DNA of 64,000 nt from Scilla litardierei. Its lineage: Eukaryota > Streptophyta > Magnoliopsida > Asparagales > Asparagaceae. Every line of letters begins with the position of its first letter. The first letter of the stretch is position 1. Below are positions 50,998-62,581 of the stretch, one piece after another. The stretch spans positions 12,286,214 to 12,350,213 of the forward strand of contig CM061138.1 of NCBI GenBank assembly GCA_030789695.1, in the 5' to 3' direction. Position numbers and translations under genes: made by a program. The notes beneath the pieces are model-generated. The model saw nothing but the letters and a program-made list of their open reading frames with translations. It ran no database searches and was not told the origin of the DNA.

Positions 50998-51840
50998 CAA
51001 GGTTTTAAATATTGTATATCGGGATCGTATCCGATGGCTAATTTTCATATCGGATAGCGGATATCGGAACATATATTGGGGATAAGCATCAGTATCAGGT
51101 TGATCATATTGAACATTATAAATATAGTATCTTTATAATCAAGTAATGTCATAAATATTGAACATTATAAATATAAATATACAAATCTTAATAATAAATC
51201 TTAATAATAAGATAGTAGTTATAATACCTTTATATGTCCATATTTAATTATATCATGAAAACATCATCAATATAATCAAGTAACGTCATAATGACATATT
51301 AAAATTAATTATTAACATATTACGTAAAGTAATAAAAATTAAAAATATAGCATGACTTTAATAGCAAGAGTGACTAACCTCATAGTTGTATTTACTTGCA
51401 TGCTATTGTATGAATGTAGAATTTTTTTAACATGACTTATTTATAAAAAACACATTGAAGATAAGAACATGATAATATAAAATAAGAAAAATTCAAACAT
51501 TAACATAAGATGCGCTTTAGTTAAATATTCTTTAAAGTCAAAACATTAATATAATTGAAAATTCCTACAAATTAAACATTCTTTTAAATTATAATAATAT
51601 GTTAGTAGTGTATCTATTAAAATATTGAAACAATTGTAAGTTCGTAATAATAAACTTACAACTTAATTTAAAAAACATATCTGCCGATATCGGCCGAGTA
51701 CATCGGCCCAATATATCGGCCGATACATCTGATATCGGCCAATATTGGGTCAGTTTTCAAAACCCGATAGATTAAGACATCCTATCGGTTGGGGCCCCAT
51801 ACCGATATATCAGTCGTGTTGGCCGATATTTTAATCACTG
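50998..51840. mobile_element. Non-autonomous hAT, CAAGGTTTTAAATAT type
   Basis: Perfect 8-bp duplication ACAATAAT (50990-50997 and 51841-51848). The left end CAAGGTTTTAAATATTG resembles the right end of the large hAT (CAAGGTTTTAGGTATCG). The other end reads CAGTGATTAAAATATCG. Subterminal CGATATCGG repeats lie at both sides of an AT-rich core. No frame is present. It sits in ITPA intron 6. Confidence 0.88.
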
Positions 51841-51848
51841 ACAATAAT

Positions 51849-53276
51849 AACGAATAATTATTTTATAGCAACTCTAAATTTAATGACTTAAACTAATTCA
51901 AGGAATTCATAATTGTGAACAAACCATAGAAACTTCAAGCGATTAAATTATGTAAGTTGGAGGTACATATTTTGCAATCTTTTTGCAGTTCCCAACACTG
52001 GGATTTCATGTCTTAGTTTAATTTTTGGGACCTGGTTGATAGATATGCTAAAGCTTATACGGTATTTCCTAAAGGAATGAAGTTTACATGGGTAACAGCT
52101 TTTTTAACTGTAAATGATCAAACTCATATTCTCATTGTTAAGTTTGGCCAGTCTCTTTGGGACAAGTTAGTCTGCTAACTTGAATCAGTCTTCCCTAACC
52201 GGTCATACCATTTATCATAATAGATCATCTTGATTCTACATCTCATTTATTCTTATTCTATCCCCCAGTCACATCATCATTTCATGTTGTCTTCTTACAA
52301 CTCCTATGCATCGAGCTTTATGCTTTTGAAATAATCAGAAAATACCAAACCACAGCTTTTCACTTCATCGTAACTTATTTTATCATTTAATAACATTTCA
52401 TTGTAACTTCCTGCCACCTCTATCAAGGTGCCCCTGGCCATGCTTAACACTTTTTGAATCACGAAACAAAAGCTTGTCATTCTTAAACTTTGCTAGACAC
52501 ATTCTGAAAATTCCCGAACTGATGGGAAAGTTTGTGACTATTTTCCAAATATTAAGCTAGCCAATGGTTGCATGATAAATTCGCAGTCCATGATTCAAGT
52601 TATTTATCAGGAAATGGCATTTTATTTGCAGATTCAGGAAGCATTAACAGGTGGAAGTTAGAATATAAAATTTAAAGGCTTTTATATGATTTACCATGCC
52701 TGTCCATTATTAGCCACTTGCTTAACTACACTGTGTTGATGGTGTCTGTTAAACATTGTGACAATTTGATATAAGAATGATGCAAACCTTGTGTTACATG
52801 GAATGGCTGGACGTTGCCAAATCCGGGCAAGTCTTAGGGCATGATGCACGGGAGCGTAACTTTTGGGCCTGGTGTCGCTGATTTTTGTTTGTGAGTACCC
52901 ATCTCAAAGTTCTTTTCAAGGTGGTCAATATCACATTGCACAGTATATGACTGAAGTTATTAACACTTAAAGTTACAACTTTTCTTTTAAACCTTGAAGA
53001 GTGTAACTTACCTTTATTAGAACTCTATTTATTGGCATGACTAGCGTCATTTGTTGTCGGTCTCTGTTGATGTATGACTAGGCTAGGTCATATAATTTGT
53101 CTCTGTAGATGTATGGCTAGGCTAGATAACATAATTTTTGGAGAGCAAGTAATCAACGAGAAAAACTAAAAATCTTCATTTGGTCATGATAAGAATAGGC
53201 AATAGTTTTGCAAAAAATATACCAATGTGGAGGCTTTGCTTGAATATCTTGAAAACTTATTTTTTACCCCTATGCA
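51849..53276. other. ITPA intron 6, no recognised feature
   Basis: AT-rich, non-coding. Confidence 0.4.
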
Positions 53277-54017
53277 GTGCTTTAAAACTTCGCTTGGGCG
53301 GTTGTTGCTTGGGTGGTTGCCTAGGCGAAGGTGGCCCGCTTGGCTGCCCAAGTAGGAGCGAGGGGCCGTCAATTAGGTGACAGTGCCCCAAAGATAAAGA
53401 GATTGCCATCACCATCGCCGCCATTAGAAGCTTCGTGCTGCTCACCACTTGCAACTGTGGCCATCTTTTCCCATTATGGCCTTGCACAGAGAGAAACATT
53501 GGTTAGGCTTAGAAGATTATTGGGTTGAAGCTCCGAGCATTAACGATCTCTCCATCGTTTCTCCTTTTCTCTCACTCACTTAAAACATGCACACACGTAT
53601 ATTAGTATACATATATATAAAAAATATGCACGCCAACTATTCAAGAATGTATTGTCTCGTATGCACTCGTTAAAACTTCACTCTCTATTTTTAGATGATA
53701 GATACTATTCATTTTAATTCTCATATTCTAAACCCCTAGTACAGTAAAGATATGGTCTGGCGAGCCCAATGTGTTTTGCTTGTTGATATAATTATAAAAT
53801 GCCATATTGCTATAAAACCTTTAAATTTGCAACGACTTGATCAACGAGCAAACACCTTGGATTTTCTAGATTTTTGGTGTAATAGGCTTTTCGAAAATAA
53901 AGGTCAAAATGAACGGTATCAGTCTAACGAGTTTATAGGAGAGAAATCTTGCCTAGGTAGCTGACGCCCATATTTGTCTCTCCACATATATGGTCGTGGC
54001 CTAAATGCCGCCTAGTA
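53277..54017. mobile_element. Possible non-autonomous hAT remnant (CCTAGGCG type)
   Basis: It starts CAGTGCTTTAAAAC, a common plant hAT terminus, followed by GCCTAGGCG-like repeats. The other side has GCCTAGG and GCCGCCTAG (53950-54017). I found no matching target duplication, so the right edge is a guess. Confidence 0.35.
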
Positions 54018-55129
54018 TTTGTCATAGAATGAAACCTTCTCTTTCAGAGACGTTAACTTTAATATCTTCTTCAGATGGTTGTATTGCTACATGCATTAGC
54101 TTCCATCAGTATATGTTGGGTAAATCACAATATGCATCACTTTTTATTCGTTTTAAAGGTCCTCATGTCATTCTGCATATTGTCGTATGATAACGTGGCT
54201 ATACTTGCCATGCTATTTATCTTAATTATAAGCAAGAAATGGAATAATTAAAAAATAAGATTATATTATTTCTCCTTGCTTAGGGCATTGCTGTTTATAT
54301 CGGCATACTCATTACTCTTTAGGTTCTTTGCTCCTTATTTTTCTATATGCATTGCTGATTCATTTTGGAATCACCAAGTTGCACTTGTTCAACGTAATGA
54401 TGTATGGTCCATAATAATCCATCTCTTTTGAAAGAAGGGGTGCATAAAAGTGAGTTCGAACATTTTAGATTCATCAGATTCACCTTATGACATAGCATTT
54501 TGTTTGTGGGCACACGATTTCCATTAAACTTCAATAGACTAAAAGACTATATAGTCTATTGGTAATTACCCTCTTTTGAAGAAGAACCTCCAATCAAGGG
54601 TCAATATATCGAAAGGAACTAATAAAAGAAAAGGTAGAAAAAATTCATTTCATTTCAATTTTCACATTTACATGGCTTAACTAAGGGCATACACTAGTTT
54701 AATTTTCTTGTTTTTTTTCACAGAAAAGAACAGAAATTTGATCTTTTGTGGATTTGACTTTGGAATCTTTGTTGTCCATTGGACTGGAACTTGAACTTGC
54801 AAACTGATTCTGAAATTTTCTAGTGTAAGGACTTTGAGGTCTGCTTTATTTTGGATTTTAACTGAAGAACTTTGTTGTATACTCTTCAGTTTGCATTGTT
54901 GGCTTATTTTTTTTATTTGCATATGCATATGCATTTTAATTTGTATTTGAATTTTTATATTTGCAATTTAATGACTTAAAGTGCCCTTCTTAAATTATGG
55001 GGATTGAATTGAAGTTAAGTTTTTTTTCTAGCTTAGGTACTTAGGCATCCATACTTCAGTTCCATTTGTGTGAGGTTGATTCCTTCTAGTTTAAAGTCTT
55101 AGGCTCCCCCCTCAGTCTGAGAGTTTTGC
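54018..55129. other. ITPA intron 6, no recognised feature
   Basis: AT-rich; no gene. Confidence 0.4.
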
Positions 55130-55310
55130 ACATGACTTTGCTTTTAGTTTAGTGACATTCTGATCCGTAGGACTTTTATTCTAGTCTAGTGACATTCTGA
55201 TCCGTATGAGTTTGATCTTAGTTTAGTGACATTCTGATCTATAAATTTGATTTTTTATTTTGACCTTAGTTTAGGGACACCAATCCACAAATTTGATTTT
55301 GATTGTTTTA
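55130..55310. repeat. Short tandem repeat of about 50 bp
   Basis: Three to four degenerate units with TTTAGTGACATTCTGATC. Confidence 0.7.
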
Positions 55311-55535
55311 ATTTATGAACATTTCGGATTAGTGTTGGAAGTGGGTTGTGCCGTGCCATGCTTCACGAACATATGAACGACGCACAAAATTATCAAAGCG
55401 CAAGCATGGCCTAAAGCCCATATGAACCTAAAAATATGCATCTATCCACCAATCCATTGAATTCCAAGCCAACCCCAACTACCATATTGGACCGGCCCAC
55501 TCGTGCTTGCATCGTGTTCGCCCATCATATTGTAC

Positions 55536-56353
55536 TAGAGGTAGCAACTGGGCCGGGTCGAGGTCGGGTCGGGTCTGACCCGACCCGTTTTGGGGTATAC
55601 CAGAACCCGATACGAGTAAAATCTGGGTTAGATCTGGGTTGAGAACATAAAACCTGAACCTGACCTGACGGGTTGTCGGATTATTGATCCTGACCTGTGA
55701 ATCTATTATTTTTAGTTTCAAAAAAAATATTTCAAGTAAATTGCGGAGAACAAATAAATTGCGGAGAACAAGAGTAGATCCCGAGATCACTATTATAATT
55801 GAGCATGAACCCACAAACCGAGCTAAAGGTCCCGTTGTTGAAACATTATCAAATTTTTTATGAGTAAAGAACTAAGATTTAAAATTTCAAGAAAAAACCA
55901 TTACAATTAAACTGTAAGCAACAAGAGTCGATCTCGAGACCACTCTTATAGTTGAGCATATACCCACCAACCGAGCTCAAGGATCCGTTGTTGAAACACT
56001 ATCAAATTATTTATGTAAGTAAAGAATTAAGATATGAAATTAACAAAATAGAATTACAATGACGGGAATCAAACCCGAGACCATTTAAACTAAGTGAGAA
56101 CAATTTAAACCCCGTACAAAAACTCATGCACCTTGTGTGTCAAGTTTTATATAAATATAAATAAAAATCTCAAGTAAAATGGATAGGATCCGGGTGGATC
56201 TAGGTTGGCGGGTCAAATCCACACCTGACCATATTTTATCTGAGTCAGCAGGTCGACCCGGATTCTGCCCGACCCAGTTAGACATCTACACATACCTAGT
56301 TAAGGAGGCCGGGTTTGGTTCGGATCGGGTCGGGTATATATTTGTCACACCTA
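55536..56353. mobile_element. Non-autonomous hAT, TAGAGGT type
   Basis: Perfect 8-bp duplication TATTGTAC (55528-55535 and 56354-56361). Ends TAGAGGTAGCAA and TAGGTGTGACAA (reverse complement). GGGTCGGGTC-type motifs are near both ends and the core is AT-rich. No transposase. Confidence 0.85.
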
Positions 56354-56361
56354 TATTGTAC

Positions 56362-57369
56362 TTAGATCTCTTACTATGCATCATGAGTTATATGTCATGC
56401 CTACTAAGCTAGCATAATTTAAATACAAATTTCTTTTCAGAAATTATTTAAGGAACCATAAAGCACAAAAATTAGAAAGTAAACACTAAACTAATTATAA
56501 TGCATGATGATATTGATTTGTTGCTAATAAATAATAATTAAAATTAGTACATGCTACTTTTAAGTCGATATAAGAAAAATTAAATTCGAATGTATAGCGG
56601 GAAAATAACAAAACACATACATACATACATATGTGTTAATGTCATACGAATCCATGTACTAAATTGCTACTGCGGGGGGTTTGTTCTAAATTTGCATGAA
56701 TAAAACCTAATTTCCTTTAGAATAGGAATATAATATTAATATTGGAGGCATATTCATTCTTTAATCGTTGTCTTTCAATTGATGTAGCTTGAAGATGGTG
56801 ATTTTATTCCCCTTGATAAGAGGTGATGTCACGCGATGGATCATCACTGATATGCCCATGCTGTAATGAAAATAGTGCTGCTCAAGATATTATGGTGGCT
56901 AAACCTATGGATTATTTTTTGTGTTTTGAAAGAGAAGCAAGGCCTCTTTGTAGGATTTTACTTTGGCTTTACCATTTTCCTATGTAATCTTTATCGACTA
57001 TAGTTTCATAGGATAAGACCTAACAGCCGTAAGGGTGCATAATATTCTAATAAGAATGGAAAACATATTTGGACTTAGGACTTGACTAAAGCTTTAGGGG
57101 CCAATGCCTTTTACAAGGCCCAAGCCGAATCCTTTATGTGTTCGACTACCTTACATGTCTAAGTCGTTCAGATCCGCTTCAATTAAAACTGGGATTTGAC
57201 CTGTACGTCCCTGTACGTCCAACAGGTACATTGGCATATTCAAATACATATAAATAACACAATTTATTATAAAATTAAGGAGTGTTTTTAAATGTGGTTG
57301 CTGACTAGGATAAAAGGATGTGTAGAAAGATAGTTGAGATTGACTCTTAAGGAATCCAAGGCTATGATC
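56362..57369. other. ITPA intron 6, no recognised feature
   Basis: Non-coding, AT-rich. Confidence 0.4.
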
Positions 57370-57830
57370 AGAGTTTGTAAAAATTATGAGGGGAACCCTA
57401 AATGTTTGGGAGGCAGGAATTTTGGGGGAAATCTTGAAACTTTGGGAGAAACTAAATTTGGAGGAAACTAAATTTTAGGGAGAATTAAAAATTCTTGGTG
57501 AACTAAAATTTAAATTTTTTGGAGGAAACTAAATCTAGATGGAACTAGATTTTCAGAGGAATTAAACGTTTAAATTTTAGGAGAAACTAAATCTGGAGGG
57601 AACTAAACTTTTGGGAAAACTAAATTTTTTGGAGGAACTAAATTTTAGTTTGAATATGTTCAATTTTTTGTTGGGGAAATGAATATTTTGAAGGTGACCT
57701 TTAATTTTTTCGGAGTGATTTTTAATGGAGTTAAATTTTGGATATGATATTTTGAATGAGGCTGGAAATTTTTTTATGGGGCAAGAGAGATTTTGAATAG
57801 GTTGAAATTTTCAAAGGGGTATATTGAATG
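57370..57830. repeat. Degenerate GGAGGAACTAAATTT minisatellite
   Basis: Many imperfect units of GGGAGAAACTAAATTT and GGAGGAAACTAAATT in direct orientation. Confidence 0.7.
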
Positions 57831-58556
57831 CTCCGTGACCTATGGTCACTAGTATTATATATATTTCATTCGTACCTCTATTCGTGTCATTATGGGTTGT
57901 GCCATGCTAGATGATGGTAGGCACATGCACGACCTAAAAGCTATCTGGTCCATTGATGAGATCATTACGTATCAGCGGAGGAGAGTGATGCGAACTAGGG
58001 TTTGTAGAATGGATTTGGGGATTTTTATTGAATAGAAATAGAGATTACAATGGATACGTAGCAAATTTTGGAAGAGTTGGCCCCTCTCCTAGCTTTTGCT
58101 AAGGAAAAAGCCTAAACTCTTTTCTAGTATCTCATTGGAGAACTATAGGAAAACGTCAAATGACGGCTACAAACTTCGATGCCCTAACCCTAGCTCACGC
58201 ACTCACTTATATAATGTTTAGGCATGGTGCGTACAGTAAAAATAACAAAACTAGTAATGCATAAAGAAACTTGGCCCAAATAGTCGGTACGCATAGCAAT
58301 TACTCTTTCGGCCTCCTCGCGTACGTAATGATCGCATCATTACTCTGCCCCTAAAAGAGCCACCTTGTCCTCAAGGCGGTGTATGAAGTCTGCGGAGGCC
58401 TTACTCCAAGTGCGTGCAAGGCTCCTCCCGGATCAAAAGGATGACAATGATCTCCACCGCTTTCACTGCCGTTCTGAAGAAATCCAGATCTGAAAGATTC
58501 AGATCTGTAAACTTGCAGATCTGGATCTGAGAATTTCAGATCTGGATCTGAGACTT

Positions 58557-58975
58557 TCAGATCAGTCTCAGATCTGGATCTAAGAATTTCAGATCTGGAT
58601 CTGAGACTTGAAGATCTGGATCTGAAAGATCTGAGACGCCGCTCTCCTCTTTCTCCACCCCATCTTCAGAGAAGTACTCATGAGACTTCATCAGATCGGA
58701 GTCCGCAGCTTTAGGGGCGGAGAGATCCTCCCGCCATTCTTCATCCTCCAGATCCATATCTGGATCTTCATCTTCTTGGATCACCACTTGATCGGGGATC
58801 ATCACGGCCTTCCCTTTCGCTGTGTGGGTCGCCTTTGCCCTCAGATCTGATTGGGGATTCAGATCTGAAGTCGTTTCCTCTTTCGATTGCGAGATCCCGG
58901 ATATATTTTGGGCCATGAAATGTGCGATCATCTCCTTCATCTGCTCCATGTTCTCCTTCATCTGTTTCCATGTTC
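58557..58975 (-). pseudogene. A2 gag N-terminal fragment in element sense
   Basis: Residues ENMEQMKEMIAHFMAQNI, then DLRAKATHTAKGKAVMIPD, parallel the A1 frame. The first third is replaced by GC-rich sequence, so the A1-type start is lost. Confidence 0.65.
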
Positions 58976-58999
58976 TCCGAAACCTTAGGGGAAAGCTCC

Positions 59000-59400
59000 G
59001 AAGAAGAACAACCCACGAGGCGACGGCGGCGCGCGCACCCGGCAAACCTAGGGGACCGCCAGAGGGTTGTCGACCCTCTGGCGGCCCCCGCCGACACACG
59101 GCAGCCCCGCAGGGGGTCTGCAGAGGACAGGTGACCCCGCCTGGGGGTCACCGGAGGCGGGTTTCCACGCAGGGGGCCGCCGAGGCGGGGCGACCCCAGG
59201 CGGGGGTCGCTGAGCCTGGGCGACCCCGCCTGGGGTTCGCCGACGACGGACGGGCCCACCACGGGTCCCGCAGGCCCGGGGCGAGCCGCATGCGCGACGA
59301 GGGTCCCCCTGCATACCGCATGGGGGCGGCGAGTGGCACGAAGGGCGCGCGCAGGGCGCGCGTGATTAGGAGTACTCCGAGGACAGTGATGGAGGTCCAG
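59000..59400. repeat. GC-rich repetitive spacer in A2
   Basis: Degenerate units around CGACCCCGCCTGGGG and GGGGGTCGC. Open frames on both strands are due to composition. A similar GC-rich spacer is in B (62400-62660). Confidence 0.7.
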
Positions 59401-60161
59401 AGAGGCGATGGCGAGCCGACAGACATGACCTAGAGTACGAGGAACCTATTCGCTACCATGTGGAGGAGTATGAGGAGGAGGAAGAGCGAGATAGGAGGGA
59501 GGACCAGCGATGGGGTCATGGAGGAGTCAGATTCAGAGATCACCATCGTCAGCAGCAGCCGGATCGCGTTGAGGGAGGGGATCCACGTGCGGATGACCGC
59601 ATTCGGAAGCTCAAAATGCCTCTGTTCGAGGGTACTGATGACACGAGGTGGATCTACAAGGCTGAGATGCATTTCAAGATGTCAAGATTGACGGAAGCGG
59701 AGAGGCTGCGGGCGGTTGCACTCTGCTTAAAGGGAGAGGCCTTGAATTGGTGGCGGTGGAAGGAGCAGCAGAGACCTCTAAGAACCTGGGACGGGTTCAA
59801 GGAGGCGTTACTACACCGATTCAGAGATGGCCAAGTGGGGAGAGCCTACGAGCAGCTGCATGCCCTGAGGCAGTTGGGGATGGTGCGCGACTACATCAAG
59901 CAGTATGAGGCACTCACTAGTAGGGTGCGCGGGATGCCTGCAGAGTCCTTAGAGGGTTTTTTCATGGATGGGTTGAAACCTACTATTAGGTCTGAGCTCT
60001 GCACTTTCAGACCTCATGGACTAGAGGAGCAGATGGAACTGGCACAGACAGTTGAGGACAGATTGGCAGTGGAGCGTCGCGCCAGGGGGCTTTTGGGGGG
60101 CAGTTTCCCTGACCCCAGACTGTTTCGGCGGGAGGTACACCGACAGGAGGTGCACCGATAG
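59400..60161 (+). pseudogene. Reina-type Gag (antisense to A2)
   Basis: Open from before 59460 to 60161. An acidic N-terminal arm (EEYEEEEERDRRED) is followed by the Gag core: KLKMPLFEGTD, WIYKAEMHFKMSRLTEAERL, ALNWWRWKEQQ, FKEALLHRFRDGQVG and YIKQYEALTSRV. This core is typical of chromovirus Gag and would assemble particles. It ends early at a TAG near 60160, just before the zinc-knuckle segment. Confidence 0.85.
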
Positions 60162-60194
60162 GGGGAGGGAGACAGGAGATGTGAGGCAGGAGAT

Positions 60195-60554
60195 GTGAGG
60201 CCAGGAGGGCCTTACAAGAGGATGACAGATGCCGAGATGCGGAACCGAAGGGCGAAGGGGTTGTGCTTTAAATGTGATGAGAGGTTTACCCCGGGGCACA
60301 GGTGCCGCAACCAGGCGCTGCAGGTATATGAGGTGCACGCAGAGGAGTTGGATGAAGAACAAGCCGAGGAGGGTGCGACAGAGCACGCGAAGGACGGCGA
60401 GCCTCTACTCTTAGAGGCAGCCGAGGTCTCGCTTAGCTCCATAGCGGGACTGACTCGAGTTCACATTATGAAGCTGGCTGGTCGAGTTCGTGACTTGGAC
60501 GTGGTGATCCTGATCGATAGGGGGCCACACACAACTTTGTGTCCCCAAGGGTGA
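60195..60554 (+). pseudogene. Reina-type zinc knuckle and start of protease
   Basis: CFKCDERFTPGHRC is the chromovirus-type knuckle. The frame goes on to VVILID, where protease should show Asp-Ser/Thr-Gly. Here the triplet is Asp-Arg-Gly and a one-base deletion shifts the frame, giving an early stop at 60554. Catalytically dead as it stands. Confidence 0.82.
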
Positions 60555-60907
60555 TTGAGGCGCAAGGGATCCATCTTACAGAGACGGAGGGCTTCGGGGT
60601 CATGTTGGAGACCGGCACAGTGGAGCGGAGTAGAGGCATTTGTCGGGATTTGACAGTGTCCATACAGGGGGTGCTGATCACTGGTGATTTTTTGACCCTG
60701 ACATTGGGCAACGTCGACCTGATTCTAGGAATGCAGTGGTTGCAGTCGTTGGGAGAGACGAAGTTTAATTGGAAGCTGCTGCAGATGGAGTTTCAGGTGG
60801 AAGGGAGGAAGATGGTGCTGCTTGGTGACCCGAGTTTGTGTTGTTCGTCTGTGTCCTACATGACTATGGCGAAAACCCTTCAGGCGGAACGGGGGGGGGT
60901 TTCTTGA
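60539..60907 (+). pseudogene. Reina-type protease, C-terminal part
   Basis: Continues the protease in another frame: RVIEAQGIHL, ITGDFLTLTLGNVDLILGMQ and WLQSLGETKFNW. This matches the LGxxDxxLGMxWL block of retroelement proteases. A run of G (about 60890-60900) ends the frame. Confidence 0.8.
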
Positions 60908-61245
60908 TTGGGTTGCAAGGGTTGATCCCTGAGGGGACAGAGAGTACACTGGTGGTACCGCCAGAGGTAGAGCAGCTGCTGCAGGGGTTTGAAGGGGTAT
61001 TCCAGCTGCCAGTGGCCTACCGCCACCACGGGATCATGAGCACACCTTTATACTGAAGGAGGGGGTGTCCCCCATTAGCATGCGCCCGTACCGATACCCG
61101 CAGGTGCAGAAGGGTGAGATCGAGAAGCTGGTTCAGGAGATGTTGCAGGCGGGGTCATACGAGCCAGCGCGAGCCCTTTTTCTATTCCAGTGTTGCTGGT
61201 AAAGAAGAAGGACAGCAGTTGGAGATTCTGCATCAATTACCGAGC
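60908..61245 (+). pseudogene. Reina-type RT N-terminus, cut off
   Basis: Fragments [26 protein letters not shown], then [11 protein letters not shown] and FCINY are the start of a chromovirus RT. Homology stops in the NYRAL motif, exactly where A2 PBS-side sequence begins (61241). The catalytic FxDD box, RNase H and integrase are absent. Confidence 0.82.
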
Positions 61246-62011
61246 TCTGATACCAAATTGATGCGGACTAGGATTTGTAGAATGGATTTGTGGATTTTTA
61301 TTGAATAGAAATAGGGATTACAATGGATACGTAGCCAATTTTGGGAGAGTTGGCCACTCTCCTAGCTTTTGCTAAGGAAAAAGCCAAACTCTCTTCTAGG
61401 ATCTCACTGGAGAACTCTAGGAAAACGTCAAATGACGATTACAAACTTCGATGCCCTAACCCTAGCCCACGCCCTCACTTATATAATGTTTAGGCGGGGT
61501 GCATACAACAAAAATAAAAAAACTAGTAATGCATAAAGAAACTTCGCCCAAATAGTCGCTGCGAATAGCAATTACTCCTTCGGCCTCCTCTTCGCCTAAA
61601 TAGTCGGTGCGCATAGCAATTACTCCTTTGGCCTCCTCTCGTACGTAATGATCGCATCATAGAGACGCAAGGCGAGATCAGCAGAACAAAATTAGTCGTC
61701 GAGTATTTTTGGAAGGTTTTGGGCTGATTTAGTAATTTCCATTTTGGAAGGTTTTGGGCTGATTTAGTAATTTTCCTTATGACCAGATCTGCTCCTATAT
61801 ATGTTTAGGGCAGCCGTCAATTGTTCTTATGCAAATTTTGAGTGATAAACCCTAGTTTTAGAGTGGTAGTTCTTATATCTAGTGAGAGTTAGTAGTTGTT
61901 AGTCGTAGATCTATCGTAGAGAGTCGACTCCTTCTCGAAAGTGGTTGTTTATCTTTATTTCCTTTGATTCCAATAAAAATTCTCAAATTTCAACCCCAAA
62001 TCCTACCAAAT

Positions 62012-62024
62012 TGGTATCAAAGCG
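62012..62024 (+). other. Element B primer binding site
   Basis: TGGTATCAAAGCG, three bases past the LTR, resembles the initiator-Met site TGGTATCAGAGC. Confidence 0.75.
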
Positions 62025-62080
62025 AAGATCCGACATGGCGGCTATGAGAGCGAGTTCCAAGATGGAAGATCTAGAAAAGA

Positions 62081-62581
62081 ATGGGGGAGATCGATGCCCT
62101 AAAGGAGAAGGTTGATGCCATGTATGTGAAGGTTGATGCCATGGATAAGAAGATTGACTCCGTCAAGGGGGAGGTCTCTGCTCTCACTGCAATGATGAAG
62201 GCGTGGATGGAGAACCAAGGCAACCTTCGTCGCGAGGAGGGTGAGTCCAAAAATGGTAACTTTGGTACACAGTCTTCCGATCTAGAGCCAAATGAATCAT
62301 CTTTGGATAAAGGAAAGAGCAAGCTCGTAATCTTGGGCGAGGAGACGACCGGGGAAGATGGCGAAGATCGCGAGAGAGCAGATCCGGACGGAGCGAGGTG
62401 CCGGGAGAAGGCCGTCGGCACCCTGACCTCATTGGGGGGGCCGGCGGCCCCTCTGGCCCTTTCACGTAGCCCCATGAACATCCCTGGGGGCTGTGCGGAC
62501 CCCCAGGATCATCCTGGGGGCCGCGCGGACCCCCATGGGCCAGCCCGGGGGCCGCGCGGACCCCCACTACGCCCAAAATGA
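62081..62581 (+). CDS. Element B gag N-terminal frame running into a GC-rich spacer
   Basis: 166 codons. MGEIDALKEKVDAMYVKVDA is a heptad-like coiled coil, followed by a charged stretch to about residue 100. The rest is Pro/Gly/Ala from GC-rich repeats. It lies 57 bp after the PBS, as expected for the first ORF. There is no Gag core or zinc knuckle. It is a relic or a short non-autonomous product, not a host gene. Confidence 0.5.
   Translation: MGEIDALKEKVDAMYVKVDAMDKKIDSVKGEVSALTAMMKAWMENQGNLRREEGESKNGNFGTQSSDLEPNESSLDKGKSKLVILGEETTGEDGEDRERADPDGARCREKAVGTLTSLGGPAAPLALSRSPMNIPGGCADPQDHPGGRADPHGPARGPRGPPLRPK

Larger units (their letters stand above)
57986..61659 (-). mobile_element. LTR element A2, with an inverted gag-pro-RT block
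   Basis: Same family as A1. LTRs are 57986-58339 (one of the two 45-bp units lost) and 61259-61659. The flanks GAGAG (57981-57985) and TAGAG (61660-61664) are the target duplication, in the LTR of B. Element sense is minus (PBS at 61240-61258 beside the right LTR, PPT at about 58340-58355). Between them, 58557-58975 is gag N-terminus in sense, but 59400-61245 is Reina-type gag, protease and RT in the opposite sense. Confidence 0.87.

Noticed and set aside
58768..59433. 164- and 203-codon frames on opposite strands
   Set aside because: They cover the GC-rich spacer of A2, where both strands are stop-poor. Only the short tail 58557-58975 resembles the A1 gag fragment.
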